In this document: piece after piece, positions 1 through 13,400 of the stretch
Position numbering within the stretch: position 1 is the first letter of the stretch
Layout: each line of letters starts with the position of its first letter
NCBI RefSeq assembly: GCF_954871325.1
Contig: NC_088776.1
Span: 55,322,569 to 55,386,568, forward strand
DNA: 64,000 bases
DNA from: Gordionus sp. m RMFG-2023
Taxonomy: Eukaryota; Nematomorpha; Gordioida; Chordodea; Parachordodidae
Reading direction: 5' to 3'
Position numbers and translations under genes: made by a program
Notes under the pieces: model-generated
Seen by the model: the letters and a program-made list of their open reading frames with translations, nothing else
Databases searched by the model: none
What the model was told of the DNA's origin: nothing

Positions 1-1302
1 TATTTCTCCAAAAGAATTCAAAATAGGCTCCTTCTAGATATAAAAATGTAGTGACAGTTTGAAGTCAAAGGTTTCATCTGGTCAGGCATGCTTTTTGCAG
101 TTTCTTTCTTCTTGTTGCACAAGAAGTCTAAAAAAATCTATTGTAAATTCTGTTTCTATAACATTTCATATAAGCTAGAAATGTTGCCTAATCATAGTTA
201 TAAGTAGAGATAAATTAAATTAAATTGTTTTGATTGATAAAATTATTTGTAAGCACCAATGTTCAAGGTTTAAAAATATGTATGTACTTTAATTTTTTTT
301 TGAGCGAAAAAAATATTTAAATTAATTTAAACCAACCTATTTGAAATCGAACACTTTGTAATTCACAAAAATCTTATATATATTTTCAAAATTTTTTGCT
401 ATAGATTCAAATGGGTAGAGGAATTAATCTAAATTGGTAAAATATTTGAGTGCAGTTAGATAAAAAAAACTAAATTACTTTAATTAAAATATGTAAATTT
501 GATAAAAGAGCAATGATAAAATACAATATTCCAAATTTAATATTTTAATCTGTACAAATGGAGTTTATTTTTACCCTGTTAAGTTTCGGCAGTATAATTA
601 TATAGAGTTGTGCACAAAGCCATAGGCATAGGATGTATTATCCTTATAAATGATATAATAAATCTTAATAAATGTAAAGATAACCACGATAAAATCTCCA
701 CTTTTAATGATATATGGGGTTTATCAAACGAGAGCTTATAAAGCAGCAACGTAGAACATAGGATTTTTTGAAGAATAAACGATTAAATGTTAAACCATAT
801 CCCAAAAAATGTGCCAGAATTGTATTAAATTCCATGTCATAAATAAAGCCATAGAAATTAATGCAAAGGCAAAGGTAGATGTAAATTAGCTGGACGAAAA
901 TAATGATATTATAGGATAGTATGGCGATAATTTTGAAGTGTTATATATTTTAAATCATATATATTCAAACAATTAATAATTTAAATACTTAATTAATAAT
1001 AAATTTATAATTAATCTTTCTTCACTATAATATTACTATTTTATAAAATAGGTTTTAAATTTTTTTTAAAATGTTCATAATTATTTTTAGAAATTTAAAT
1101 ATGTGATCGTATATCAATGAAGCTAGTATATAATAGTTTGGATTGGTAATATTAGTTGGCTGAATATAGCAAACCCTTGAATTTCAATGCATTTCAAATT
1201 TTAATTAAAATATTTTACAAATGGAAGTTCAAATTTTGATGATAATATTATTAATAAACTATTTAAATATCCCAAATAGAATTGAAAACTTTATATACTT
1301 AC
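1..1302. other. AT-rich flank or intron of gene A
   Basis: On the minus strand this lies downstream of the transmembrane exon of gene A, whose good donor (GTAAGT) predicts at least one more exon to the left. I looked for a counterpart of the cytoplasmic exons of gene B (PWEQY, or the tyrosine-rich tail) and did not find one, so those exons probably lie outside the window. I see no transposon ends or RNA genes here. Confidence 0.4.
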
Positions 1303-1455
1303 CTAGATATCTCTTCATCATAAAAAATGCCAGGATTGTCAATAGAATAAAAAGGAAAATTACACCAATTACTATTAAGGTAGGGAATCTCTTATCTTTC
1401 AGGGCAGCACCAACATCATCATCCTCCTTGCCGCCGTTAACTGTAGCACAAATAC
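1303..1455 (-). CDS. Gene A transmembrane exon
   Basis: Acceptor ATTACCAG and donor CTAG|GTAAGT bound a 153-base phase 1-1 exon. It encodes a short ectodomain piece (GICATVNGGKEDDD, then a charged linker to KDKRF), a hydrophobic helix of about 22 residues (TLIVIGVIFLFILLTILAFF) and MMKRYL as stop-transfer. The partner in B (50198-50314) shares the GxC start and the KRYL end but has a linker 12 residues shorter that is basic rather than acidic. The membrane call rests on the helix and on equal placement in B. Confidence 0.75.
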
Positions 1456-4400
1456 CTGGTAATATATTTTGTAAAATAATAAAAATAATAGTTTAATTGT
1501 TAAATAGAACGTTGTAAACAAAGAATTCAAATAATATTAATCTATTATTTAATTATTGACTATCGATTTATCATAAGATATCTTTCTTTTCATTTATGAC
1601 TTTTAAACAAGTTTTGGATTTTGAGCACTGGGGAAACCCATAATTAAAGGGCTTTCACCACTATTTAGAGGGCGTCTCCAGTAAAATTCGTAAGTACATT
1701 GTATGGCAGTTAAAACGAGTAAGATCAAGAATATATAAAAAATGAATAAATGGTTGGATAGTATGAAAGAGAATAAAGAAAAAGTATTTATGTCTGTAAT
1801 AGACTGTAAATAAGGAATCTGTGAATATATAAATATGATATATTTTTTTGATTTTCTCAGGAATGAAAACGCAAAATATTCTTTAATAACTTATTAATTT
1901 AATAATCTGTAACAGTGAATTAACCATAATTGGGTAGAATATTTTATATAATAAATATTGTAACAAAATAATATATATTTTTTTTATATACCTTATTTTA
2001 TCTATAATTTTCTTAAAATTAACCCTATTTTATATTTTAATAATAGAATAATTGATTATTTTTAGAAGGGCAATATGACATAATTTATTTATTATTTTAA
2101 ATCTTTTTAAATGTAAAGCTGAGTATTGCAGTATTAGGTTATATAAATAATAAGTATTTGATATTATTCTGATCCTTTCAATTAATTTACAAATGTTTTT
2201 CGATTTTCGGTACTATAGCTCTTTCTACTATACGGTGCAAAAATTTGAAGTGATATTACTGTCTTGTATGGGTTGAAGTTGAATCATTAATAAAAAATAA
2301 TATTACAGGCAATTTTTTTTATTTTAATCATATTTATTTACAGATTCTATGAACATTAAATCTCAATATTGATAGTAATCATCAAAACATATGTAATTAA
2401 ATTTTACTGTAGTTCTCGGGTATAGGCTCTTTTTTTGCCCCACTCCTTTTTAATAAGTCTATAGAGGTTTAAGCAACATATTTCGGAATGTTGTGCCTAC
2501 AGTGCGGCTTTTCCACAAACGTGTAAAGGGCTTCTCATATTTTTCTTCGATTACTTTAATAATCCAATTAGATATGGAAATGAGAAAAACCTAGCGTCTG
2601 TTATTCCTACAACGTTGAGAGGGCAAATGCGCGTTATCATGTATCACTAGGGCTGGGAACCAATATTAAAAACCCAATATAAACATAATATTGTATTGGT
2701 ATTGGGTCTAAAATATTGGTATTGGTTTAAACAATATTTTCTATTTCTTGTATTGGTATTGCTATTGGTATGGGTTTATATTGGTATTGGTTTAAATTCA
2801 AATTACTAATTAAAAGAATAGAAATAGTGATTATAAAACTCTTAATTTCTAGTTTTAAATAAACATGGAAAAAAAAATCATGAAGCATTACCATAAAAAC
2901 AGGGCTAAGAACCAACTCCCAAAATTTTACTAAATCCAAATTCTTTTTTTAAACTAATATATTTTTGAAATCAATAAACCAATCAAATAATAAACGTATA
3001 TTTTGAAACTTTTTATTTAGCACAAAGAATATAGCAAAATGAATACACTAAAAATGTAACATAATTGTCTATTTATATAAAATATAGTGCAAAAGATTGT
3101 AATATAAAGAAAAAATTTTATGTATTTAAGAAGAATCCTTCATGCGCATCCAACTTTTTAAGCACAGGCAAGCTTGGATAGTATGCTCATCTAATGAACA
3201 ACGTTGATCTATTATAAGATACCTTCCTTCTGAAAAAGCCCTTTTAGAGCTAGATGAAGAAGCTGGAATTGAAAGATAATCTCTGGCAATTTTTGATAAT
3301 ATTGGATATCTATTTTTATTTAATTTCCACCAGTCTAATGGATTTGTATCATTACAAATTGTGGCTTCATCGACATATTTGCTTATTTCTTAGTTATTAT
3401 TGTTGTGACTAGGTTTAACCTGATATATTTTGTCAAAAAAGGATAATTTTTTGTTATTTTGTGTTTCATTTGTAGGTTCAGCTGAATTGTAATTATTTGT
3501 TTTATAAATATTATATTCATTGGTTAGACATCCAATAAGAGTTTCTATATATGCTTTAATAAGTGACTTGATAGTTTAAACCTTGGGTCAATCATTGTTG
3601 AAATAATATATAGGTGTTTATTAAAATTATAGTATTTATTAAGTTTTGTCAAGGCAGCTAATGAAGCTGTCTTTAAAATAGCATTAGGATTATTATTATA
3701 ACTCTCAACGTGCTCAAAAATACTGGAATATGATTGTTGAAACTGATGGAGTATTAGCACATGAGGCCATCTCTGTAGCAAAATTAAATGGTTCTAAAAA
3801 TTCTCAGTATATTTCAATATTATTCCAAGCTAAGGCACTAATATAATATTCTTCATTAGTATTTTGTTGATGATTGGTATATATTGTGAGATAAGGTTTG
3901 AGCAATATAGCCCTTTCGAGCATTTGGTACGTTGAATTCCAACGTGTTGGTATATCCAAAATAGGGTGAGGAAATTTTAAATTTGGATTTTTTTCAAATT
4001 TTTTCAAGTTTATTAAATTTAGATATAGAAAGTTTAAATATTTTTAAAAAATTTCTTATTTTTTTAAAGTTGGATTTAGAGGTTCCAATGCAGCCATGAC
4101 AGACAAATGGATAATATGGCAAAAACATTTGCACACATTATCAAAATTGTCTTTTAGTTTTAAAATTTTTAAAAATGCTAAATTATTACTAGCATTATCT
4201 AATGTAATACAAAAAAAATCAATTTCAAATTTTACTTTTAATACAGAATTAAAAATATTATAAATATTTAAAAGGAATAAAATCTAATAAATGATTAATT
4301 AATTTAAAATCATTATCAATATAATGAATGGTTATGCCCATAAAGGGTATTTTATTTGGAGAGGACCAAATGTCTATTGTTAAAGAAAATTTAGAAGTAA

Positions 4401-7400
4401 TTTTAGAAAGTACAGATTTTAAATTGATAAAAGAACTATGATAATGTTTCATAATTTCTTTTTTAAGTGTTTTTCTAGAAATTAATGTTAATGAGGGGTT
4501 GCAAAAGCTTATTAAATTTTTAAATGACTCATTTTCAACTATTGAAAAGGCTAAATTATTTTGAATAAAAAAGTCCTAATTAAATTATTTAAATTAGCTT
4601 TATTATTTACATTATTAATTTAAAATGATTTTATGGTGTTAATTTTTTTACTGCCATTATTTATTTGTTCACATTTCTTATATAAAGTTGGGTGGATGGA
4701 TTTAAGATGTGTCCATAATCCTGAGGTTCCAAAATTGGGAATAGATAAATTTTTTTGTTATCACAACTAGTATAAAATTCCCAGATTTTTGCTGTATTTC
4801 GTCTTTTATTAGATATCGTTGATTCTTCTTGTTCATTATCGCTATTATTATTAGTATCAACATCATTATCTATATTTATTAACTCGATTTGGTTTTCATT
4901 CATTATAATATCCTAAATGAATAAATAGATAAAATTGATAGATATCATATAGAAAACTTACTTCCATAATAAAAATAAACTATAATTATAAATAACACCA
5001 ATATTGATATCACAGGAATATTTGGAAGAAATAACAGATGTAATAGGTTTATGAATGAAAGTAAAAAAATATACCACGATATAATTATCCACGATAAAAC
5101 CAAATAATTTTATGTATTTATCTATTTTAAATTTTTAATATTGGTATTGGTATTGGTTAAAATTGTATTTAAACAATATTTCAAAACCAATATATTTAGG
5201 TAATTGGTATTGGTATTGGTTGTAAAAACAATACCAATATTTAATTATATATTGGTTTATATTGGTATTGGTATTGTAAACCAATATTATATTGGTACTG
5301 GTCTCACCCCTATGTATCACGTATATTATTCTGATTAGACAGGCATTTTTTAGAATTCTATCTTCCTGTTCTTGATTTTAAAATTTTGAATCCGGCAAAT
5401 TTTAAATTATTCCACTAATATTTTTAGGGAAAACACCATTTTAATTGTTCCTGAGCTTTTGAAAATTTTATGAATTCCTAAAATGGTTTATATTACTCAC
5501 ATATTTTTCAATAATAGGACTTGATTAGAGTTTAATCAAATCGGAATTTTTGACAAAGAGGACTATGTACAGTACTTTCTATATTTATAATTTATAAGCA
5601 TGGCTGCCAATATATACATAATTGCAAATTACATAGACATATTATGGAGACCAGGATAAAACGATTGACAATGTTAACACGAATAATTATTTAACCCTTG
5701 AGCATAAAGACCTTATATCTAATGAAAAGATATATTTTTATGTATAATTTCTAATCCATATTTATATTTTGAAAAACCTTCCTGGATTGTTATATTTTGC
5801 CAAATAACCGTTTTTTTACCAAAAAATTATAAAAATCTCTATTCTAATTTATTTTGTTTTTAGAAAAATATATTAAGGTTCATAATTTAAAAATTTGTAT
5901 AAATGTTCCTTTAAATCATAAGCTTTAAAATAAAATTTATAGGAAGTATAAAACTTAATAAAAAGTTACACAATATCGATTTGTATAATAAATATCAGTA
6001 AAGTTATTATGGGTAAAACGTTTCTCCTGATTAAAGCTGTAAAAAGATAATTTTTAAGTATTTAAGTTTACACCATATAAATAAATATTTTAGAACAAAA
6101 AGGAACATTAATAAATAGTTTGTTATTAAGAATAAAATCTTAAGAGCCGCAAAGGGGTAGATAATTCAAATGTAAGTGTCTAAAATGGGCACACTCAAAA
6201 TATGCCTTTTCTTTAAATAAAATCTTATACATTCCCATATTGTTTGGATTAGTTTATTATTTAAAGTTATGAATAGATGACAAAATTTTAATATTTTGTT
6301 CAATAAAACAATAAAGTTTGTTCAATTTTATTACCTCTTTACCCTGATGCTCAACAATTTTACCCTGGGTAGAAGGGTAAAATGGTGAAGCCCACTTCAC
6401 ATAAATAATCATAGCTCTTAAAGTATTATAGATAGAGAGTTACACTTCTTTCTCATTTTGTAGATGAAGGATTAAGTTACCTAAATCTATCATTTGTCTG
6501 TTTTGTTTTTGTATCAAAATAATAAGCCAAAATGCAAAATACCTAGTTTTACCATAGATTGTTTACTCGTATTGATGATGGGTGCAAATTGTAAAAAAAT
6601 GCTAGCATCTTTAAATTAATAAGAGTAGCTTTATTAATTGCTTATAAATTTAACATTGATTATCCTACTTTCATAAATACTTTATTATAGAAATAGTAAC
6701 CGCGCGAAATGTAAAACATTTAAGAAAATTTAGTTTTAGATTAGATATAAGTTTTTGGGTAGCAGACTAATATTATAAAAGGTGAGTAGTTTGAAATAAA
6801 TAGTGATTTTTCCTTCATCCACAACATAAAAAAGGTAAAAAAAAAATTAAACAATTTTTTTAAAAGATTTAGTTAACTTAAATACATTCTCTCGTGGAGA
6901 AAAATTGACACAATTTATTTCAAACTACTTATACTTTGTTGATTGTTTTTTAATATTATTGGTCTCAAAAATTAACTAATCTAAAATATTCTTTTTAAAA
7001 ATGTTTTAAATTTTTTTATTTTTAAATAAAGTTGATATAAATAAATTAATATTAATCTTTCTCAAATTATTCTTAAAATAATAATTTAAGAATTATTTTT
7101 TTCATAAAGCATTTCTTCTACTAAGCTACAGTACAGTGATTATCAACATTTGTTAATTCACACAATATTATAATAAGTCTTTAGGTAAAATAAATTTGTG
7201 ATTGACATTACGTCGGGTCATTATAATGTTCTATATTAGTAGAGCATTTTTAAAAATTTATATGATCTACTTTCTATAAATAGAAATGTATAAATTTTTA
7301 TTTTTTTCTGATAGATAATGCTTATAAAGATATATTTGGTTTATCATTACTTACCTTAAATTAAGAGGAGTGACATAATATATACCTCAAATTACTACAA

Positions 7401-10400
7401 TGAGGAGTGACCCCATAAGATACACCCCTCCGAAAACATTTTTTATACATTTGGAAAATGGTTTCCTCAAAAATAAATAATTTTTTTTTTAAACACTTAT
7501 CAATATTTAAACCACTAATATTAAAACAGTAAAATTAAAACACTAAGACAATATAAAATTAAAAATAAAATAATTGTGTTTCCAAAAAAGAACCATAATT
7601 ATATATAAAAATTTATCAATTTTTTGACGCATATATAAAAATTATTTGGCTTTGCTTGTAAAAAGCTAGATTTTGGTGCTTAGAGTTTTTAAAAACTTAT
7701 AGGTTAATGGCGAAAAATGTCGTTGTAGAAGGTATTAGAGTAGATAGGAAATTAAAAATTTTTTTGTAATTGTTGATCTTTTTTAGTGTTAGTGGATATA
7801 TTTACGATAGAAAGAAATGAAAAGACTCATGTATAGGCCCATATTACTGATTTTCCGAGCTCCAAGATATGGTTGTCATGCCATCAGGTCTTAAGCCATT
7901 CCCTTGAGATAGATATGTGGGCTCAAGATAATTCGAAATGTGGGGCAGTTAGACCTCGATTTATTACATAGTTTATTGATGTGTGGCACTGGTGTTGCCC
8001 TTGACTATGTATTTAATTAAGGCCGAACTTAAAGTTTGAATCGACGGTTGATTTTCATTTGATTCAAGCATGTGGCTTTAAGATGTCACAACCTAGACGT
8101 AAATCAATGATAACTCTTGGTTGTCCCTCTGATAAGAGATTAGCAAGTATACGACTAGGGAGTAATTCTAACCATTCATGACCACCAGGTTTGTCAAATG
8201 ATTGAAGTTAAATAGAGGTGGATTGACTGATTTATCGGTTAGGTATTTCAAAATTAAATTAAAGGTGTAAATTTTTTAAATCTAATATATCTTATCTAAT
8301 CTTATCTATTTAATCTTATCTATCCAATCTATCTAACATAATTTTATTTTATCTAATTAATCTATTCAATGAATCAATTAATATTCAATCAATAAGTTAA
8401 TTAATAAATTAATCAATCAATCATTTATTCAATCAATAAGTCAAGCAATTATTGAATCAATTAATCCATCATTTAAAAAAAACCTTCAAGAGCTTTTACC
8501 GACACAGATGGATGATCAAGTGCAAAATAGAACTGCCTGTTAGTGGTTATCACCAAACCTTCCGCAAAAATGTGCCTAAGATGATGAGATATATCATGAG
8601 ATGTTCCATATGTGTGAATCATAAAATCAACTGATTCTTCATCTAATTTTTCTCTATCACTATTAAAAAAAAAATAGATATGAAGGTTAGTTTAAATAAT
8701 AGGAAAATTAATAAATAATATTCAATTAAATTTTTTAAAATGATTTTGACTATTAAAATATTTTTTTATAATTAAAACTAGTGCTGCAAATAATAATCGT
8801 TATCTGAAAAACGCGTTACTGTTACTCGTTACCTTGTGAAAAAAAGGAACGCACGTTACTGGCTGTTCAAAATGTAACGTGTTACTCGTTGCTTAAAAAA
8901 TTAAATATTATAAGACAAGATCTTTTTGTAATAATTTTTTTTTCTATATATATTATAAATAAAATAATATATTTTAAGATAAGATATTTTTGTAATAATT
9001 TTTTATTTCTTTTTAACAACGATTGATTTTCAAAATTTTGATCAAATGGGCTCTTAGCGCTCAACACAGCTTTCTCAGTGTGTACTCACGTTAACTGCCA
9101 CAGAGATTGGGGGAGTTGTATTATACTTAATAAATAAAAATTTTAATTGGGGGAATTTATTAAAAATTAAAGAATAATCTTGATTTTGAAAAACTAAGAT
9201 AATCTTCAAAAGAATCTTCATTCAAATCATCATCTTCTTTTTTATCTTTACCAGGAAATAATTTGTACGTGTGTTGTTTTTAAAGAGATCAAGTCTGTTT
9301 CTTCTTTGTCAAGATCTTTTCTCAAAAAGAAAATAAGTTCAAGCTTCCTTCCTTCGGTGACTAATTTTATCAGGACTAAGCAAATTTAAATGTCACATCA
9401 AATATTGTTTGATAATATATATTCATCTTTATAGATATGTTCGCATCTATTGAAATAAAATATTATCAAAATATAAATTGGAAACAATATTTAAACTGTA
9501 TACCTTTTATCTATGTCTTGCAGCAGGATTGCATCAAAATAAAATTATTTTAAGCCATTTTTATAATTTTCAATATCGTGGGAGGAAAATACCCCAAATA
9601 AATTTTTTCTTCTCCCTCTTATACTTAAGGAGTCGCAGGAAGAGAATTCATAACATGTGAAATCATATATATAACCATGCTATCTTCATCTAACAATGAC
9701 AGTTATCATCTGAAAATCTCTGCAATTTTATCACTAGGTCAGATTTGTGGTCATTCTCCTTAATAAGTAACTTCAGGAGTAGTAGAAAGAGTTCCATCTT
9801 GTTATAATTAGTTTTAAATATCTTCCGGGATGCACTTGGAAATGCCCATTTTATTCAAAGGGTTAAATATTTGAGTAGGACACAAGTTACACTTACAAAG
9901 TGTAAACTGTGCCTTAGTTTTCTTTATTAGTGTAAAAAATGTTTCATATTGGAGCCAGGGCAGGCTTAACTCATCTTCATCTGAAGAAAATGTTCATACA
10001 ATTGAAATCATATTTTTAATGAAAATTATACTATTAGAAAATAAGAATATTATAAATACATACTTTGATTGATTCATTATTAATTAGATTAACATTCTTG
10101 ACTCAAAATTTGACAATAAAAAATTTAAAACAAAAATGGAATTTGGTGACTGAGTGAATTAAAAACTCGTTAAAATTATTTATAAAATTTTAAAGATAAA
10201 TAAAAGTAATTTAATAATACGATAAAATATGTTTTTTCCATATTTTTTATGAAAAATTTGAAGTTTTTGCATTACCGTTTCTCAAAAAAAAACGCGTTAC
10301 TCATTACCTCTGGAAAAAGGTAACGAATGGCGTTTTTTCTTCAAAAAAAGATAACTCCATCAGTAACAACGTTACTATTTGACGTTACTTTTTGCAGCAC

Positions 10401-13400
10401 TTAATAAAACATACTAAATTTAATTTTGCCTAATTTGAGCCCTCGATTAAAACCTTATTTTAAATATAACCTGCAAATATTTATTTTAGTTTTGAAATGA
10501 CTTTAAAGGTGTTTGGAAGTAAAATAAAATTAATTTAAAATAAATTATTTATTACTTAATCATTGCCTGAACCAAAAGATGTCTTCCCATTTGATATCCT
10601 GTAATTAAAAATTGTTCTATCTGAAAAGAATATAATAATATTTTACTTAATAAGAATATATATATTTTATAAAGATTATAGACCAATGATTATAATATTA
10701 GATTTTTCTCGTGACAAATTTGCAAAATTAAATCTACAGGTATATTGCTAAAATTGTATCAGAAGTTATAATAACAAATAATAAATCTTTTAACAGAAAT
10801 CATTCACTTCAATAATTTTTTATAATTTCACATCAAGTCAATTAAAAAATAATATTATCATTTTTCAATAAAATATGACATTTATCCTTGCTAACAAATT
10901 ACGTATGGCAAAACCTCCATTTTTAAAATTTATAACCCTCATGCCGTTTTATATTGGGAAGTATTGTAACTAATTTTGTCCAAAGCCCCAACCAGGTTAA
11001 GTCAAACTATCTTATTAAGCTTCCTAAACCTTTGGAATTCTTGCCTTATAATGAGCAAAAATATTATTTTTATTTCAAGATTGTTATTTACGGATTAATT
11101 TTAATATTTTATTGTTTAAATTGTAAATATACAATAATTTTTAAATACAATTAAAATTAAAAAATAATCTTAATAAATATTCAAGAGACATATAAAATAC
11201 TTGGTTCTTTGAATTTTTTTTAATTGATACATTAGAATTTAAAAATGACCTGGGTTTGCAAACCCCCCCCCCCCCCCCCCCCTAATAGCAGTTTTTTTAA
11301 AAATAAAATCAAATCTGCCAACCATAATTGTTCATGAACTTTCTATTTTGTTAAATTTAATATAAATTATAATCTTGTCTTATATTAGGACATTCAACAT
11401 TTTTAATTTAAAAATAGGATCACATCTTCCCAATTTAATAAATCTCATTTTTTTAAAAGTGATAACAATAAGTTCCTACTATAAACTAGAGTTACAAAAG
11501 GTAAACTGTGTGTTCGTCAGATTCACTCCTAAGGTTATATAGTGCTAGAAACGGCTAAAAACATCCCACTATTCATGTTTTTTATTAATTTTATCACAAC
11601 ATTTGATTAATAAACAGAGAGGTTTTTGCATTCTAATGTTTATTAGAGTTCTTTCAAAATTTATGTCAGCTAGTGTTGTTAAACGACTTAGCCAAGTCGG
11701 CGCTCTAATAGAACTGACCATAATTTCTGGTCGTTTTTTGACTTCAACCAGAGTCTAAGTAAGACAAATTTTCACTAGAAATTTTGAATCGAGGTCAAAA
11801 TATTGGATCCAGATTTTTGATAGTGGTCGTGTTTCTGCTTCGGCTCAAGTCGAGATAGAAACAACGACCCGATTTTTGGGTTTGGATGGTATCTCATGGG
11901 GTCTTAACAACACTATTATCAGCAATAGAATGCGTACAATTTTAAGAATTTTAATCTATTTTTTAATATCCTATCTAGTCCTTCTTTTGTAAACATGGGC
12001 GATCTTCAATGTGATATACTAGCCTCATAATCTTTTATTAATTGAATATATAATGGTACCAAGAAATATCCAAAAATGGGCATTTATCAGAAAGAATCGA
12101 ACATGATCCAAACCTTAACCTTACAAGAACTTAAATATGCTGATCACATAATTCTCTTTAGCAATTCTAGAGAAGATGTTAATTTCAAATCAATATAGGA
12201 TTAATAATCTAAGAACAAAAATTATAACTATCTTAGAATATATTTTTAAAATATGTAAAAATTCTACCTTGATTCATATATCAATTTTTTAAGAAAATAT
12301 TAAAACTAGGGATTGATAAAGTTATAACAATAAATAATTATAAAAATAGTTAAAAAGTAAACTTTGATTTTGAATTTAATAATAAAATCTTATATAATTC
12401 CAAAAAATTTAAGAAAAATTAGTGCAAACGAAAATTAAGAAGTTATCACAAATATCATATAAAACTTATCTATGCTAATAAAATAAACAATCAAAGTAGA
12501 ATCTCACCATATAATTTTGCCTTTATGTCGGGAAATTATAATTCTGCCTAGAAATTACTTGATAAGTGACGTTTTATTACATCTTTTATATAAAAATCAA
12601 GATAATCTTTTTATTACACAAAATCATGTTAAAAATCAGGGCCATGCAAAACATTATAAGAGTTTTCTAGTCGATAAAAAATGGTAATAAGAGAAAATAA
12701 TATAATTTTATTTATTGTTGGAATTGAATATAAACTATAATAAAAAATAAATAATAACCTCTCTCTCTATATAGGCTAACGCTTGTCTCCTGTTTAGATT
12801 ATAAGTTAAACCATGTATCCCATGAAAATTTATTTTTGCATGATACAGACAATTAGCCAAAATGCCATCAGTTTCTATAAGTATTATAGATATAAAGATT
12901 ATAATATAAATTAGTTTGGTCGGTTCAGATTATGCTTATCAAACTAAAATATGTTACAAAAAATAGGTAATAAAAAGAGAAACAAATATGTAGAAAAATT
13001 AGTGTTATTAATTGAAATGTCATTTTTATATTCAATATTTTCTAGGCCTGGTTCTGATAAATTCTGACTTCTTTTTGCTTACTTGCAGCCCTGCCTAATG
13101 CAATCTGTCCTGATCTCATGTAAATAATTTTTTGAGCTCTTTCGTCTTTAAGGGACAATGAGAATTTTATTAACTTACATTGTAGATACCGATATATTTA
13201 TATTATCGATTAGCTATACATTACTGTTTATGTTTAATCAGAAATATAAAATAAAAAAGTCAAAAAAAAATAATAAAGACCATTAAAGGTATCATGAGGC
13301 ATCCAATTCATAATTTTAAAACTGGACTTGCTTTAGCATAAGCAAAAAATACTAATCTACCTCCTATACAAAGAAATCAAACAAATTGGTAAATTAAAAT

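Larger units (their letters stand above)
10621..12758. other. Intron of gene A (J1 to J2)
   Basis: 2.1 kb of AT-rich intron; the same intron in B is 329 bases. It contains a run of 18 or more C at about 11264-11282 and a MITE at 11671-11915. The small open frame at 10954-11154 has no counterpart or motif. Confidence 0.55.

Noticed and set aside
8452-8634. Plus-strand 60-codon frame
   Set aside because: It is the shadow of exon J3 of gene A.
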